Positions 47,647 to 60,300 of a DNA stretch of 64,000 bases are shown here, in pieces. Positions within the stretch are counted from its first letter, which is position 1. Each line of letters starts with the position of its first letter. The stretch lies in contig CM049306.1 of NCBI GenBank assembly GCA_026874595.1, forward strand, positions 52,234,019-52,298,018, given 5' to 3'. This DNA is from Sipunculus nudus (lineage: Eukaryota; Annelida; Sipuncula; Golfingiida; Sipunculidae). Both the position numbers and the translations under genes were made by a program. The notes under the pieces were generated by a model. It worked only from the letters and a program-made list of their open reading frames with translations. It was not told where the DNA came from and did no database searches.

Positions 47647-49334
47647 CAGTGTATTAAATTAAGGTTCAATACATCACGGTGAAAGTGCTCTACCGTGCAG
47701 GGGAGCATTAAAAATATTAGTTTGAACCTAAGGAGTGAGCCGGCTGGTATAAGCTGAACTCACGAAACAGCACTGTAGTACATTATGAAATCAAGCAAAC
47801 TATACACTTAGTAAAATATTAAATATATATATAGACATTTATTATGTAAAAATAATATGCATTTGGAAGACATATCTGAAAAAAAAATCAGTTGTATATA
47901 GAATGAAATTCAATGACTTCATCTTGAAATAAAATAAGTATAGAACGCTACATCCTCAAAGTAGATATATATATGTGTGTATATATGAGTGAAATTACCA
48001 GGTGGGAAACCATGTGGATAAACGTATTTATGCTGTTGCTGAAACGGATTACTTTTTCAAATTTAAGGCATGCATGAGCTTCGGTCAGAATCTCAGATTA
48101 TCAAACGTATTTACGCGAAGCAATGGTATCTGACCTTTAAGGTCTCTTGAGATATACGCCAAACACCATTTGCAAACGTTTTTGGATATCTGGCACGGTT
48201 GCGTTGACTCTGCAGCCGATCTTGTGGACACCGAGAGAAGTTAATCAGGCCGGCATTGAAGAACCGAAACGGGTTGTTTACTTTGCGGTTGAAGGCACCC
48301 TTATATTCCATAATAGATTTCCCTGTAGGCATTTTGAAGCCGGTTTGTGAGGAATGTCTTATTATAACTTACAAGGGCAAGCACGGTAAATACTTGCGTT
48401 CCTCGTGGTTTTGCCCCACAGTTAAGTGTAGAATTTCATCCCCTCTCGTCTTTTTTTCATATTTTTGGCCTCTTGGGTTTATCGCTCTAATCCGTTAGAC
48501 ACATCCTTGCCAAGCCGTAAACGGCTCTGTCACTTAGCCCGCCGGGTCCACGTCTCTTATAGAATATGTACCCATAAGAGGACGAAGCACTCCATCAAAC
48601 ACGGCCCCCTGCAGTAAACCTTTAGGAATTTGCAAGCTTGGACGTTTCAACGGGACTTAGACAATGTGGATGTGCACGGACCGCATTTATTCTGGGCATA
48701 TTATACAGATTGGGCTGTGACTGACCAATATTCCAGATCAACATGGACTATGAGGTGAACTACATTCGCTGTTTTCATTCGCTGATGCTTAAAATATTTA
48801 CTATAGACATTCATATAACGGACAAGCGGTAGCAGTTAAATTCCTATGTCCATTAAACGGTAAGAAGCCTTTTTCATCTTAAACCGTATTGTTTTGTAAG
48901 GTATAAGCTTGTAAGGTGCTCTCTTCACGCCGCCTCTCTATTACCTCTTAAACAGGCGAATCTTGCCCAGTAATAGACACATTCATATCAGTCAATCCTG
49001 GGTGATTAGGGATGCTGTTTCTTTTTCTAACGTAAATATCTATGTAACGCCTGGTATGTGAGCAGATCAAACGTTCAATTTTGGCTTGACACCGTTTTCC
49101 CTATCCATGATTGACTATTGTGGTTATTTTACGGCGTGATAACATGGTTCATAGAGCGTCTTCAAGACAAATGCGCCTCACAACCATTTATACGTCAATA
49201 CACCATGACGGATGTATTCACGTCTATATATTCATGTGCCTTTATTAATATCACGCCATTCTCAATTGTGTTTAACAACAGGAGAGAGACAAGTTTATAT
49301 GTATAATACATAATGGCTTTCTGAGCTCTGTTCT
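47645..49334. other. No gene recognised
   Basis: Frames at 48147-48350 (+) and 48332-48111 (-) overlap on opposite strands. The local DNA is slightly GC-raised, but neither frame shows a motif I know. Confidence 0.5.
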
Positions 49335-49380
<46 letters not shown>

Positions 49381-49398
49381 AATATATATATATATATG
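49335..49398. repeat. Compound (CT)n(TA)n microsatellite
   Basis: A CT run (49335-49361) passes directly into a TA run with one AA step. Confidence 0.96.
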
Positions 49399-50121
49399 TA
49401 TAAAGTATTAGAGAGGCCTGTATTTCAGAGGTTATGGACCTCTAAATCTACTATGCACGGGACCCCTTCAACAATCAAACATTAAAAGGTGCCCCTATTC
49501 AGGAAGTGTCCATAAGCAGAGTTTACCCATATAGGATAGTAAACCCCCTCTGGCAGTGGGGATTAACAAGATCAGTTAGGTTGCTAATAACTTGGTCGAC
49601 CCGAAGTGTTTCTCATTCATTAAGGTATCACAAAGGTATCATAATATCATAGAATTATTGGTCTGATACTTCGATTTTGTGCCGACATGTCATGGAGTGT
49701 GTCTGTCAGGACAGTTCAGAAAGTATATGCTGTGTCAACGACACTTTATACTTTCAATAGGCGGGAGGGGGGCACTTTGCCTGTATGCAACGGATACAAG
49801 TTGTACATGCGGATCAGAATCGAGAACGCGGGTTTGTAACAAACACATTTGTTATCAACAAACATGAGATGCGCACGGCACACCCTGGCAGAGGCCCATT
49901 ACAGACTCTGCAACAAGTGCCGTAAACAAGTCAATTCTGTCTTTCATTACAGCAACCTGCGCCTCAAATCTTGCCTCGTGGCAAACTCTGACAGTTCATG
50001 TAGTTTGATCGTTTAATCTTTTCCACCCGTGACCGTGCACACGTTCCCACGACTGTTAATTAAGCTGGATCATGTAAAAAAATGTCCCTAGTGAAGCCCT
50101 GTTGCGTTTGCGCGACACCAG
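49399..50121. other. No gene recognised
   Basis: AT-rich with modest GC rise after 49680. No convincing open frame or motif. Confidence 0.5.
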
Positions 50122-50226
50122 ATGAGCCGTGCGCTCCGTGACCCAGACCAGCCTTCAAGATCGTCCCGACTGCCCAGTAAATATAAGGACAGCGTAAAGG
50201 GGCAAATAACGCAACGATTCAGACGT
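50122..50226 (+). CDS. Candidate coding exon, 35 codons, unknown
   Basis: ATG (50122) opens 35 codons ending at GACGT|GTAAGT, a strong donor, in phase 0. GC here is clearly above the surroundings. The peptide starts MSRALRDPDQPSRSSRLPSK and continues into YKDSVKGQITQRF. It is hydrophilic and basic, with no membrane segment, and it looks coding by composition. The three bases before the ATG are CAG after a weak pyrimidine stretch, so an internal exon with an acceptor there is also possible. The frame stays open past the donor to 50313. I do not recognise the family, and chance remains a fair alternative. Confidence 0.32.
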
Positions 50227-50630
50227 GTAAGTACTGCTCCCTGTAAACAAGAGACATCTACAATTAAATTACCCAGACCCGCATACTTTTCAAGAGCGGT
50301 AAATGCTGAGTGACAGGGCATGGATCAGTCTCTGCTACAGCTGCTTTAAGCTACAAACTGCTTTTCAGTTTTCATTAATAAACGCGGCATATACTAAATT
50401 AAGCATGTCCGTATATGGGGTCTTGTATACAGATAAAAATGTCACCAAATATTTCTCAATTTCTGTCAGTGAAACACCAGTTAGAAAGCGTAATATGTAA
50501 TTTCTAAGGGTTTCTGCTTAAGTTCATTTTCCTGTATTCCTTTTTATTACTGTTATTAACCATTATATAGTGGACTGTGTAATATATTCATTGTTATCGA
50601 CCCTTCTTTGTACCTGGTCTATTTAGGTTC
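50227..50630. other. No gene recognised
   Basis: Would be intron if the preceding exon is real. AT-rich with no structure seen. Confidence 0.5.
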
Positions 50631-50679
50631 TCTCTCTCTATTTCTCTCTCTCTATTTCTCTCTATGTCTCTCTCTCTCA

Positions 50680-50744
<65 letters not shown>

Positions 50745-50755
50745 GGGGGGGGGGG
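50631..50755. repeat. Long (CT)n tract ending in poly-G
   Basis: About 110 bp of CT repeats with scattered TT, AT and GT steps, then 13 G residues. It heads the first copy of the segmental duplication described next. Confidence 0.96.
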
Positions 50756-50867
50756 ATTTTAGGGATGCCTAGCCTCTCCTTTGTCCACTTAAAGTCTGCG
50801 AAACAGAATAATATATTCTTAATACTTTATATTTTTAAGTGGAACGTTAATGCTTTTATAGGACTAG

Positions 50868-51605
50868 AGGCAATTACAATTAAAAGCAACCATACAGTCA
50901 ATAACAGACGAAGTAATCGCTTTGTACTGAAACAGGGTCTTGATATTGTAATAAAAAACACGGTTCTATCCAATAGAGCTCCTAAAAATGCAGCGTTTGA
51001 GAGGCCTGCATGCTCAGGCTCGTGTTTGGATTAACCCCCAACGCTCAGTTACTAATTATTGTCTTGGAACAAAACAGTGTAAGTAACGCTTGCTGGTTAT
51101 ACTTAAAATTAATGCTCAATGATAATCATAGCGGCAGTTTTGTCCCTTTGACAAAAGAGTGTCGAGACAACATATTGCAGCAACACGATTCATATAGAAA
51201 CATGCACTAGAAATACCGTTAACAAGTATGTTTACTTCATTTGTGACGTCTCGTTGTTTACAACTATCATCTTATATAACTAACTTTGTTATGAATTTGT
51301 CCATTTTCATTTGCGAAAAAAAAAATCATTTATACATCTCGCTGCATACTTGTTGAATATCTTACATTCGGCGTTTCAGACGTGCAAGGTGCAAGACATG
51401 ACACGACTTACGATAGAGATATAGGACTGATGGTTTGTTTTGTACATTAACATGTTCCGTTTGGTGTTTCCCCATTCATTGTCTTTCTTACATGCTGTGT
51501 CAAGCGACATCCTTATGACAATATAAGGACGGCCATTCCTGTGGAGTTCATCCTTAGCCTTGTAAGGCTTTTCTTGTGTCCAATATCTAGTTGTCATTAT
51601 TCTGT
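50868..51605. repeat. Segmental tandem duplication, copy 1
   Basis: Begins GGACTAGAGGCAATTACAAT and contains, in order, TTAAAAGCAACCA, ACGATTCATATAGAA, GCACTAGAAATACCGT, CTCGCTGCATA and ACGGCCATT. The same ordered words recur at 51962-52905. Divergence includes many substitutions and indels, so the duplication is old. Small open frames inside are not conserved between copies, so no coding constraint is visible. Confidence 0.9.
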
Positions 51606-51631
51606 TATCATTTTTGTGTCTGTAGGGTTAT

Positions 51632-51644
51632 CTCTCTCTCTCTC

Positions 51645-51680
<36 letters not shown>
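51632..51680. repeat. (CT)n tract heading duplication copy 2
   Basis: A CT run with one CACT interruption, in the position corresponding to the CT tract before copy 1. Confidence 0.95.
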
Positions 51681-51683
<3 letters not shown>

Positions 51684-51961
51684 GGGGTGATTCAGAGGGT
51701 ACGCGCGCCCCCTCTTCTTCGACCGAAGTCTGAAAATTACAATATTATATCCATAATATTGAAAACTCGTTCTGCATTTTGCGTCTCGCACCTTTTCCAT
51801 CCAAATACATCTATATACGAGAGTTAAGTGTGAAGTAAAGTTAACACTGAGCCATCTTTTCTATGCTTTTGTAAACGCCTATGTCTCTCTCCAATTCGAA
51901 GCCTGAATAGTAAGTAGAGCGTTTATATATTTAGGTAATTTTTTAATTTTTTTAAAAATTA

Positions 51962-52905
51962 GACTAGAGGCAATTACGATTAAAAGCAACCAGTCAATAT
52001 CAGGCGGCGTAACCTCCTTGTACCACAACGAGTATTGCTTCGTTGGAACAGGGTAAATGTAGACATTGTAATTTTAATTTTATAGAAAAAAAAACTAATA
52101 AAAGAGTCCCTAAAATGCAGCATTTGAGAGACATTGTTCTAAAACCATGAGAGACCTGGCGGGATTTGCGCAGTATTAATGATGTCGACTACCAGTTAAC
52201 TAATTATAAGAAGAGGTGTACAAGTTCTGGTTATTCTTGGAACAATCTAGAATAAAGTAACAGTTTTGTAACGTATATGTTATTAGGAGTCTGTCTAGAC
52301 AGCTTAATATAAGCAAGACGATTCATATAGAAGTCTGCACTAGAAATACCGTGAACAAATATTTATACTTTGTTTGTGACGTCTGTTTTTTACAAGTGTC
52401 TCCAATTTGAATAGGAAAAGAAACATCGACATGATGGTAAACCTCGCTGCATATTTGTTGAATTGGTGACCGCATGCAACCGCCTGTAACTCTCAGGCTA
52501 ATGTGATTGACATCTCAGTTGTGCAAGGCGCAGGGAATTACATGTTTTATGAGATGGGATTTACGCTTTGGTTTGTACATTCACATATTTCCTTTGAGTT
52601 AAATACACATTCATTATCTGGCGTACCGGTTGTGTTCAGCGATATCGTTATAATAGTGCGGACGGCCATTTCTGTCGAGTTTTCGGCATGACCGATTTCG
52701 CGATTCAAAGTAGGCCTTATTGGTCCAATCATAATCCTTACCGAGTTGTTTTAGCATGGCTGTTATAAAGCAAGCAACTATATCTCACCGAAATTTGTAT
52801 ACAGCACTAACTATATGTTTTCTCCATTCATAATCTGACTTTACATATCATGTGTCAAATAACTAGTTGTCACTAGTCCGTTACTATTGTATGCTGCATC
52901 GATAG
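51962..52905. repeat. Segmental tandem duplication, copy 2
   Basis: Begins GACTAGAGGCAATTACGATT, 1,094 bp to the right of copy 1. It shows the same ordered words as far as a TAACTAGTTGTCACTAGTCC segment, which matches ATATCTAGTTGTCATTATTC at the end of copy 1. It has about 180 extra bases near its right end, where a second GTTTTCTCCATTCATAATCT-like segment appears, indicating a further partial duplication inside it. Confidence 0.88.
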
Positions 52906-53862
52906 TTTCTGTTTTGCATACATAGGATCCAAGTTAAACATACCGTTATCCCAGCTCACCACTGCAAACAAATGTGATAACGCCGATTGTCTTATTACAG
53001 AAGGAAGGGGGTAGTGAACAAACCTGCTCCTTATTTTATGATCTTGTTTCTGAATAATACGGAGGTAACTAACAGTTGAGAGCATTTGAAGTTGTCCATA
53101 GTTGAACGGAGAGACTTGAAATATTCAGGGCACCACCCGCGGGGCCACTTGTTTACAAGTAGAACTGGCATTTCCTTTGTGTGGGTCTCGAATGAACCTG
53201 TATACCATATTTTATGTTCAACGGTAAACCTCCTCTAAGTCAACCATTCGGATTTAACAATGAGATGTTACGTTACGCAATAGGTTGCTCGTAGATACGT
53301 CACGGTTACCACTGATTTGATATGTTGCATTATCACCAAGTATATTGTTCTATACGGTAGTTACGATGCACAATTTCATAGTCAAAATGTGCTCCATATA
53401 GGTCTTTACACTAGTACACCTAAATATGTCACTGTACTTGCTGTACCCATTTTTCATCACCAGTATGTTCCACTCAGCGATTATCTTCGCCGTCTATCTG
53501 CAGGAGATATATAGCGTTTTGTGTTCGTCGATAGGTTCAACAGTAATTTTTTAATATCACTGGATGAAAGAAATGTTGGCTTTCATACCCGCCTTCCAAA
53601 ATACTGCTTCCTTTTTGTCGTAGCCTTATAGTTGTATGGGTAATCAGCTGTATAATAAAGACATACATACAATATGATAAAGATATACAGCATATTTAAA
53701 ACGATTTGTCAGCCTAAAGGTATTACTATCACGTTCATTACAATATACTTACACTGTTTGCTCTTGCATGTATCTGGTTCTTGTGGTTAAAGTGTTTAGT
53801 CAATATACTGAGAATGTAATTGCTTATAAGTACCAAATTTACATTTCATTTTGTACATGATT
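52906..53862. other. Unremarkable sequence
   Basis: No gene or repeat recognised. Confidence 0.55.
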
Positions 53863-54216
53863 ATCTATCTATCTATCTTTATATTATACTAAAATTGTTC
53901 TGTCTGTTTATTTGTTTGTCCCAGAATACCCACAGGAACGGATGATGAGAGTGGGTTAAATTTGCTAACAGCGTCACTCATATGCCCTTACGGAATGCAC
54001 ATCAATTTGTCCCTTCCACTTGCACACGCACAATTGAATTCCCGGCAGTATCACATCACACCATCGCCCCGCTCTCCATCTCGTCATTGCTGACCTTCAC
54101 CCTGGCCCTTTACAAGAAAGAGGTATATAATTGCTTCCGTATCAACCACCAGACGTTCCTACCTTACGGGTCTGGAGACATACTACGCGACAATATACCC
54201 TTCTTCTGCAACCCAT
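53863..54216 (+). repeat. Dispersed repeat, copy 1 (pairs with 63166)
   Basis: A short TATC tandem leads into TCTGTTTATTTGTTTGTCCC. Further words shared with 63166-63534 are GAATTCCCGGCAG.ATCACA, TTGACCTTCACC-like, TTCCGTATC and CACCAGACGT. Both copies are on the + strand. They also share a short open frame with the residues TFTLA.Y, FRI.HQT and LP.GS, but many differences change amino acids, so I do not claim coding. Confidence 0.9.
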
Positions 54217-54301
54217 TTGTCTATTTATACACGGCCTCTTCCCATATCCTTCCTTGGGGATATGGTATATGTAATTCAAATGTATGCCCCTCATCATATC
54301 A

Positions 54302-54532
54302 AAAAAGATTATATTAGAACAGAATAGATAAGAAAAAAGTAGATTAGAATAAATCAAAATAGAATTATACAGAATAAATGGACTAGAAAAGAAAATAATG
54401 CAGTAGAATAGAATAGAACACAGTATAACAAGATATAAAGATAAAACAAAAAGTTCAGAACGGTACAGAGAAAAGGAAATAGAAAAGAGCAAAATGGAAT
54501 AAAACACGAAGTAAAATAGACTAAATTGAATA
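54302..54532 (+). repeat. Purine-rich degenerate (TAGAA)n stretch
   Basis: About 230 bp with almost no C on the + strand, built from diverged TAGAATAGAA-type words. It starts about 85 bp after the dispersed repeat. A 121-codon minus-strand frame through it is Phe/Ser/Leu/Ile low-complexity and not a gene. Confidence 0.8.
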
Positions 54533-56098
54533 GATACAGCTTGTTTATTTATGGAGAAGGATTTCCAGATACATGTACATACATCTTTTAAACTGTTCTT
54601 ACTATTTGAATGTCAGTCGTCTGAAAGGCTGCACTATTCCTGTAGGTTGTCCCTCATCGGGTCTGTCCTTGAGTCTGCAGCTCAATGACCTTTAATAGCA
54701 GTTCTCAGCACATTAATATGTTTTCCATCGAGGCCACAGCATTTCATTTATAATACATACTGTATTGTCCCCCTGTAAGAACTGCATGGGAGAGCTCTGA
54801 CAGAATGATCACAGAATATGAAAAAAACGGCAAAAGTTAACTCGGAGAACTAAAGGGGATCAGCTGAAAGAGCAATCAAACTGGGTGGTTAAGGATGAAC
54901 CCTACTGGGGGATTAATCAAGCAATTTGTTACCATTTTACGGGTGCCATATAGATCCTGTTTTATTTATTATCTTAAAACATGCAGAACAAGACTCTGTG
55001 GCCAAACCATGACATTTCGCATTTTGTTTCGTTCTAAGGTACGCGCCCCTCATGCGGAGGGTTATACACGACGTGGCCGTAGCTTTATTATAGGCAGCTC
55101 ATGCTTGCCCTGAAAGGTTGTGTTCTCGTATTGGATTTCCGCATACAGCTACAAAGAAGTATCTAGTATAACTCAAGTTAATTTAAGCCTTTCAAAGTTA
55201 ACAAGATGTGACTAAAACGAGCAGATCTTATTAGAAGAGCTGTAAATAATTAAAATAATGTACTCAGAGCTAATTGTTCTAATAGTACAGCAAACAAACG
55301 ATATGGCATTGAGTGCAGCGTAGGAGGGATACTTTATATTAAAAATACTTAGTATTTTACTTGAAATTCTGATGCTATAGAATGTACAGGGATGCAGGAT
55401 ATATGAGTAAAACCAGGTCTCTGGGTGTAATAGTCGATGTAACAAAGAGGCAACACGCGTTTGGATCTTAATCGAAGTAGAAAAACAAGACGTAATCTGT
55501 ATAACAAGATAAGTCGCCGCAGGGTGCAACAGACCAGCGATCTATGTGAGACACGTATAAACAGTGTAAATTTAAGTCTAATTTAATCAGTACAGCCCTG
55601 TTACGTATGGTAGCACGGCTCTCCTCAGTGCAGACGCTTTTCCATTGGTTTGGGGAAAAACTATGGAAAGTGTCACTTCTATAACGTGCCCCATTTAACA
55701 CTTTATAAATCAGCAAACGTTTTGCTATGGTGCAAACTTAAGCTGATAAATAAGCATTACGATTAAAGCCAAGATCCTGTCAATGTCGCATCTATCTTAA
55801 ATATAATCATTTCAAGAGACTCATTTCTCATTTTGTTTATTTTAAACAGAGTTCATGCGGGTTGGCATGTCTAACCAATTAAAGTACACGAGGCCCTCAT
55901 ATATTTATCCGTAATGCAGTAAGTATACGATGTGTCATTCCTCGAGCTTCCGAAAATATTTGTCAGTTCTGTACCCATTAATGTCAATAAACAAATTCAT
56001 TTATATTATCATGATGAATGCAGACGAGATTATAAGAAAGTATTTAAAATTTTCAAAACAAGATTAGTTGATTTTACTTAAATTCACCATGTACATCC
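54533..56098. other. Unremarkable sequence
   Basis: No gene, RNA or repeat recognised. Confidence 0.55.
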
Positions 56099-56118
56099 TT
56101 TTTTTTTTGGGGGGGGGG
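56099..56118. repeat. Poly-T then poly-G tract
   Basis: Ten T residues pass into ten G residues. The nearby GGTTGGCGCCATCTACAG at about 56181 resembles the box of the 9.6-10.3 kb array but is isolated. Confidence 0.9.
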
Positions 56119-57380
56119 ATTTTTGTGATGACCGCGCACGAGGTTATTAGAAAGTATTTACAATGTTCAAAGGAAGGTGGGTTGGCGCCATCTACAGTAT
56201 ACATATACAGTTTTGACCTGCAGGCGTGCCGCGACATACCGACTTAGTGTGGCATGGTTTAGTCGATTACAAAGCACAAGAGAAAGGACTCCTTCCATTG
56301 TGCGGGGAACAAGCCTTGCATTATAAGGACTTGGTGTCTGGACAAATAAACCAACACTGTTAAGGAAGGCGTGAGTGATAATGTCAGAAATGCCACTAGA
56401 CTTCTGTGGGGGACATAGTCAACACGTTGTGTTATGGGACATAACGGTGGTAAAAGGAAGAATTAGTGACTAAAATCACACTGACAGTGGAGTCATAATG
56501 TTGCTGTTCTCCTCAGAACGATAAGTGTGGTATATTTTCAATAATCCATGCCATCTAATGAATGTGGAGGCGGCTTATGTCTGGGTCCTCACACACGTTT
56601 GGCGTCGTGCCTCAGGCCAGTACCTTTTCTGCGGCCCGATTTTATATTTTGTTTATAAACTTGCTATACCGCTCATATTGAGACTATATATCGGCAGAGT
56701 AACAAGCACTGCCAGACGTGTGTATGATACCTGTAAAAGAAGGATTAAAAGCACGAAGGCCCCTGGAGGTGAACTATCCTCAACTTGTGCTTTTGTCCTT
56801 AATCTGACCGTTGTGTACACAAAGTTCGGTACAAGGGACTCGCACACTTGAGGAGAGGGACAGCTATATGAAACAGTTCTACTTGATCAAGGGTTCGGGT
56901 AGCGCGAACCTGACTAGATTTAACTTGACCAGATCGACGTACAATGCAAGTCCACATTGTGTCAGGCAGATCAAACTGGTGGAATCAAGTGCCGCTCTAT
57001 AACAAGTTATCCGCAATTTTACTTGACACCGTCATTATTGGTAAGCCTCATGTTATAAGGAGGCATGGCTAAACTGTTTACTCAGCGGTGGATTACAGTT
57101 GATATGATCTGAGCTAGGACGAGTATATGTTGTTGTAAGCAGGAGACAACTACTGAGGCAAGAGTTGTGAGTCGACAGCTTAACACGTTACAGTTCTTAC
57201 AAGAGACCGGAACAGCTCTGCAGCAGCAGCGTATGTGGGACTCTAGCAGTCACTGGTGGGGTAATAGGACATGCTGGATTAAACTCCTTCCATGCAGCCT
57301 GTGCAGGATGCGATCAAAGGGAGTACGGTCAGATCTCGAAGGTACGGTCACCTTATATATAATAATCTAATATCCCGTTT
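56119..57380. other. No gene called; two longish frames
   Basis: A 108-codon + strand frame (56525-56851) and a 67-codon frame (57167-57370) have mixed composition and lie in locally GC-raised DNA. Neither has a recognisable domain or splice signals in register. They may be decayed fragments. Confidence 0.4.
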
Positions 57381-60300
57381 TTAAAGGTATACATTTTTTT
57401 CCGGCTGAAATGAAAACCAGTGTTAACAGCATCACTAAATTATGAACTATATTTATATCCCATAGAGGCCAGCAAGTGTACTGTTTTTTTTTTCAATTCT
57501 CATGATAAGACCCTTATTCTAAAAAATATTTTACTCACAGACCGCTAGCTCGCCGTGGCAATATAAAATAGCTCAAATTACAAAACGTTCATCGTTATAA
57601 GTGTCAAAATTAACTATCAAATTGTGAGCAGGTCTTTTTTTTTTTACCTGGGGGCATCAGTGATATTGTCAATACGGCTTAGAATTGAAAAAAGAGACAC
57701 GTGCTGATGTAGACTGTGCTAACCGTATATAAACAACGTGATATTGTAAACCATAATTTGATCCGCGTATACCATTTGAATCAACGTAAATATGGGTGAA
57801 AAGCTTAGCGATTACAAGATATCATTTCACGGTTCTGTTAATTCCATACAGTCAGGTCCGTACATTGGTAATCCTGTAGGACTCAACAGTCACTGAACAA
57901 TGTGTTTGCCTATTACTCGGATACCTCGGAGTTTATACAGGTGGTCCCCGTATAAGCGATCCGGTATTTTTTATACGTCAGGATCTGCTGGTAGGGCACC
58001 TAGGGCAATGAAGTAGATGTTTACTAAATAAAAATGTACTCGGCATTGCCTATATTAGGACGTTCTTGGCATACAGACACGTATATCACCCAAGGCGACC
58101 ATGAGAATGCGACTCCTCCCATTTTTCCCACAGAAGTAAAGAAACTGTACAATACTAAGGAATACTGAAGACCACGTGCACGCTATATCAGTGAACCGTG
58201 AGTATACATCTCTAGATGTCGTATAGAATGTGACCTTACTTCAACCAAACCGGAATTCATCGGGTTCACTCAGTGGTAATCATTGGTTACGCAGATTATA
58301 CAGGTGTTTCTTCATTGTATGCACTGTGTATATTTGAAAAAAAAAATGCTCGTAATTTACACTTGTGTAAAAGGAATATTTTTTTCAAGGGAAATAGTGC
58401 TTCAATATGATTAAATATTACATATTTATAATTTCTTTTTGTCCTGATAATTATTTTCAAAGTGCTAATTAAAACCATTAAAAAGAAGGGGGGAAATATT
58501 TATACTTATACGTATTACATTTTTATAATATTTTGTCCTATAATAGGGTTTTTCAAAATGCTAAGTTAAAACTATTCAAAAAGACTTTGGAAACTACGAC
58601 ACAGGCTTTAAAATTCCTGAAACTTCGCTCTGATACCAAAAGTTAACATATGCAGAACTCTCTACAGGTCTTTACTGTGTACATAATTTACAAGCTGCAC
58701 TTTGGTACTTCTACAAAGGGGGCGTCAGCCGACACTATTGACATCTGTCATGCATGATAAAAGTCATCCCAAATGACATTTTATGAGAAAACATTATGCA
58801 GCTTTTAAATGCCATCAGCAGCATGGCTCTAGTTTTTTGACCGGAAAATGTCAATGTGAGACAAGGTTTTGTCATACTCGTGAACTCTAACATCAAATAC
58901 GTACCATAAATTCCTAGAACTTTTATCCACTTCCCAATGACAGATGTCCGAAGACGTATAAACCTTGACCAAAAAGCACCGGTGTACTTTTGTAGTTCTT
59001 AATGTGGAAGACCAATTCACATCCGAAATTAATATGCCAATGCACGCTCTAGATTGATATTTTGAAAATACTTAAAGACACTGTTTCAAGTATATTTAAT
59101 GAATGTTAAATCTTTAGTAAGATTTTAAGTTAAATGTCTAAGTATTATATATGCGTCTACCTTTATTCGATGTACCACATACATAGGTTAATGTTTCCTC
59201 TGACCTTCATTGAGCATGATCCACCTGCAGAATTTGACACAAATGTGCGTTACGGTTAGACGAATCCTTGTCATTGGGTTCAAAATCTCACTGCAACATG
59301 TGATTTTCGCATGAGAACCTGAGCTTCCGGTTCTGTGGATTTGGTAGCGATCGAGAAGGCACGATTTGGCCACCCAGCGATACACGACTCTATGTACGCA
59401 TGCCATGATCACGTAATAATAGGTCTGAGGTATTTCAGGGCAGGGTGTCACTTCTTCACGGTATTATGTTTTTGCCACCTTGCGGTCAAGACCACCTTAC
59501 TTGAAGCTAAAAGCAGGGTCCTGTCTGAGTTGTGGAAGTCTTTTATACAATTGTCAACCTTGTTCTCTCTTTCCCCGATTGGCGGACCTTCGTGGGTGGG
59601 AGGTCCAGGTCCATACGCTCCCGGCATGATAACGCCTTCCGGAATAAACCCTGCTCTTTAAGGCACTCGAAATTCTTTCTGGTCTCTCGCACAATAGTCA
59701 GTCACTCCAATCCTATATAGGAAATATAAGTCGGGTTAGTTACACATCACACTGCGGTTGATGTTCTCTTTTTGACGGAACAACAGATTACATAAATATA
59801 ACGTTAGGCCTGTCGATAAGCTTCACACAAAACCAGAGCTGTCGTCCTATGCACACAAGTGTTCGATAATGGTTACTGTATTGAGAAAAATGATGACGCT
59901 TATTATAAGGTAAGAGTGATAACACGATCTGATTGTTCTTTATTTATATCGTATATGATTATCATGTAATTTGCAAGAGTTAACTGGCATGATACTTAAA
60001 AATGTACAGTTTATGGCAAAGATGAAACGTTAATAAAATACTGTAGGTACATTTTGATTATATATTTTATCATTATATGTATAGATCAAATGTTATTAAA
60101 TGTTCCGTAGTTATAAGTTTGTCAATCTTACAAAAATACCTGTCTGTTTTCAAATAGGAAAAATAAAACCATTACGGATAAAAATGTTGGAACATGATTT
60201 GAGCTAAGTTTTCTCTGCACTGGTATAAAACTACTTTATGTAATTTAAAGAAAATTTCAAACGAGTTCACGCTGTTTTTCTGAGCATTTACATGAATGTC

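Noticed and set aside
54142-54507. 121-codon minus-strand frame rich in Phe, Ser, Leu and Ile
   Set aside because: It is the complement of a purine-rich degenerate (TAGAA)n stretch. The hydrophobic look is a composition artefact and not evidence for membrane segments.
59867-59907. ATG-to-donor frame ending ATAAG|GTAAGAG
   Set aside because: AT-rich codons, no promoter-like context and short length. Not better than chance.
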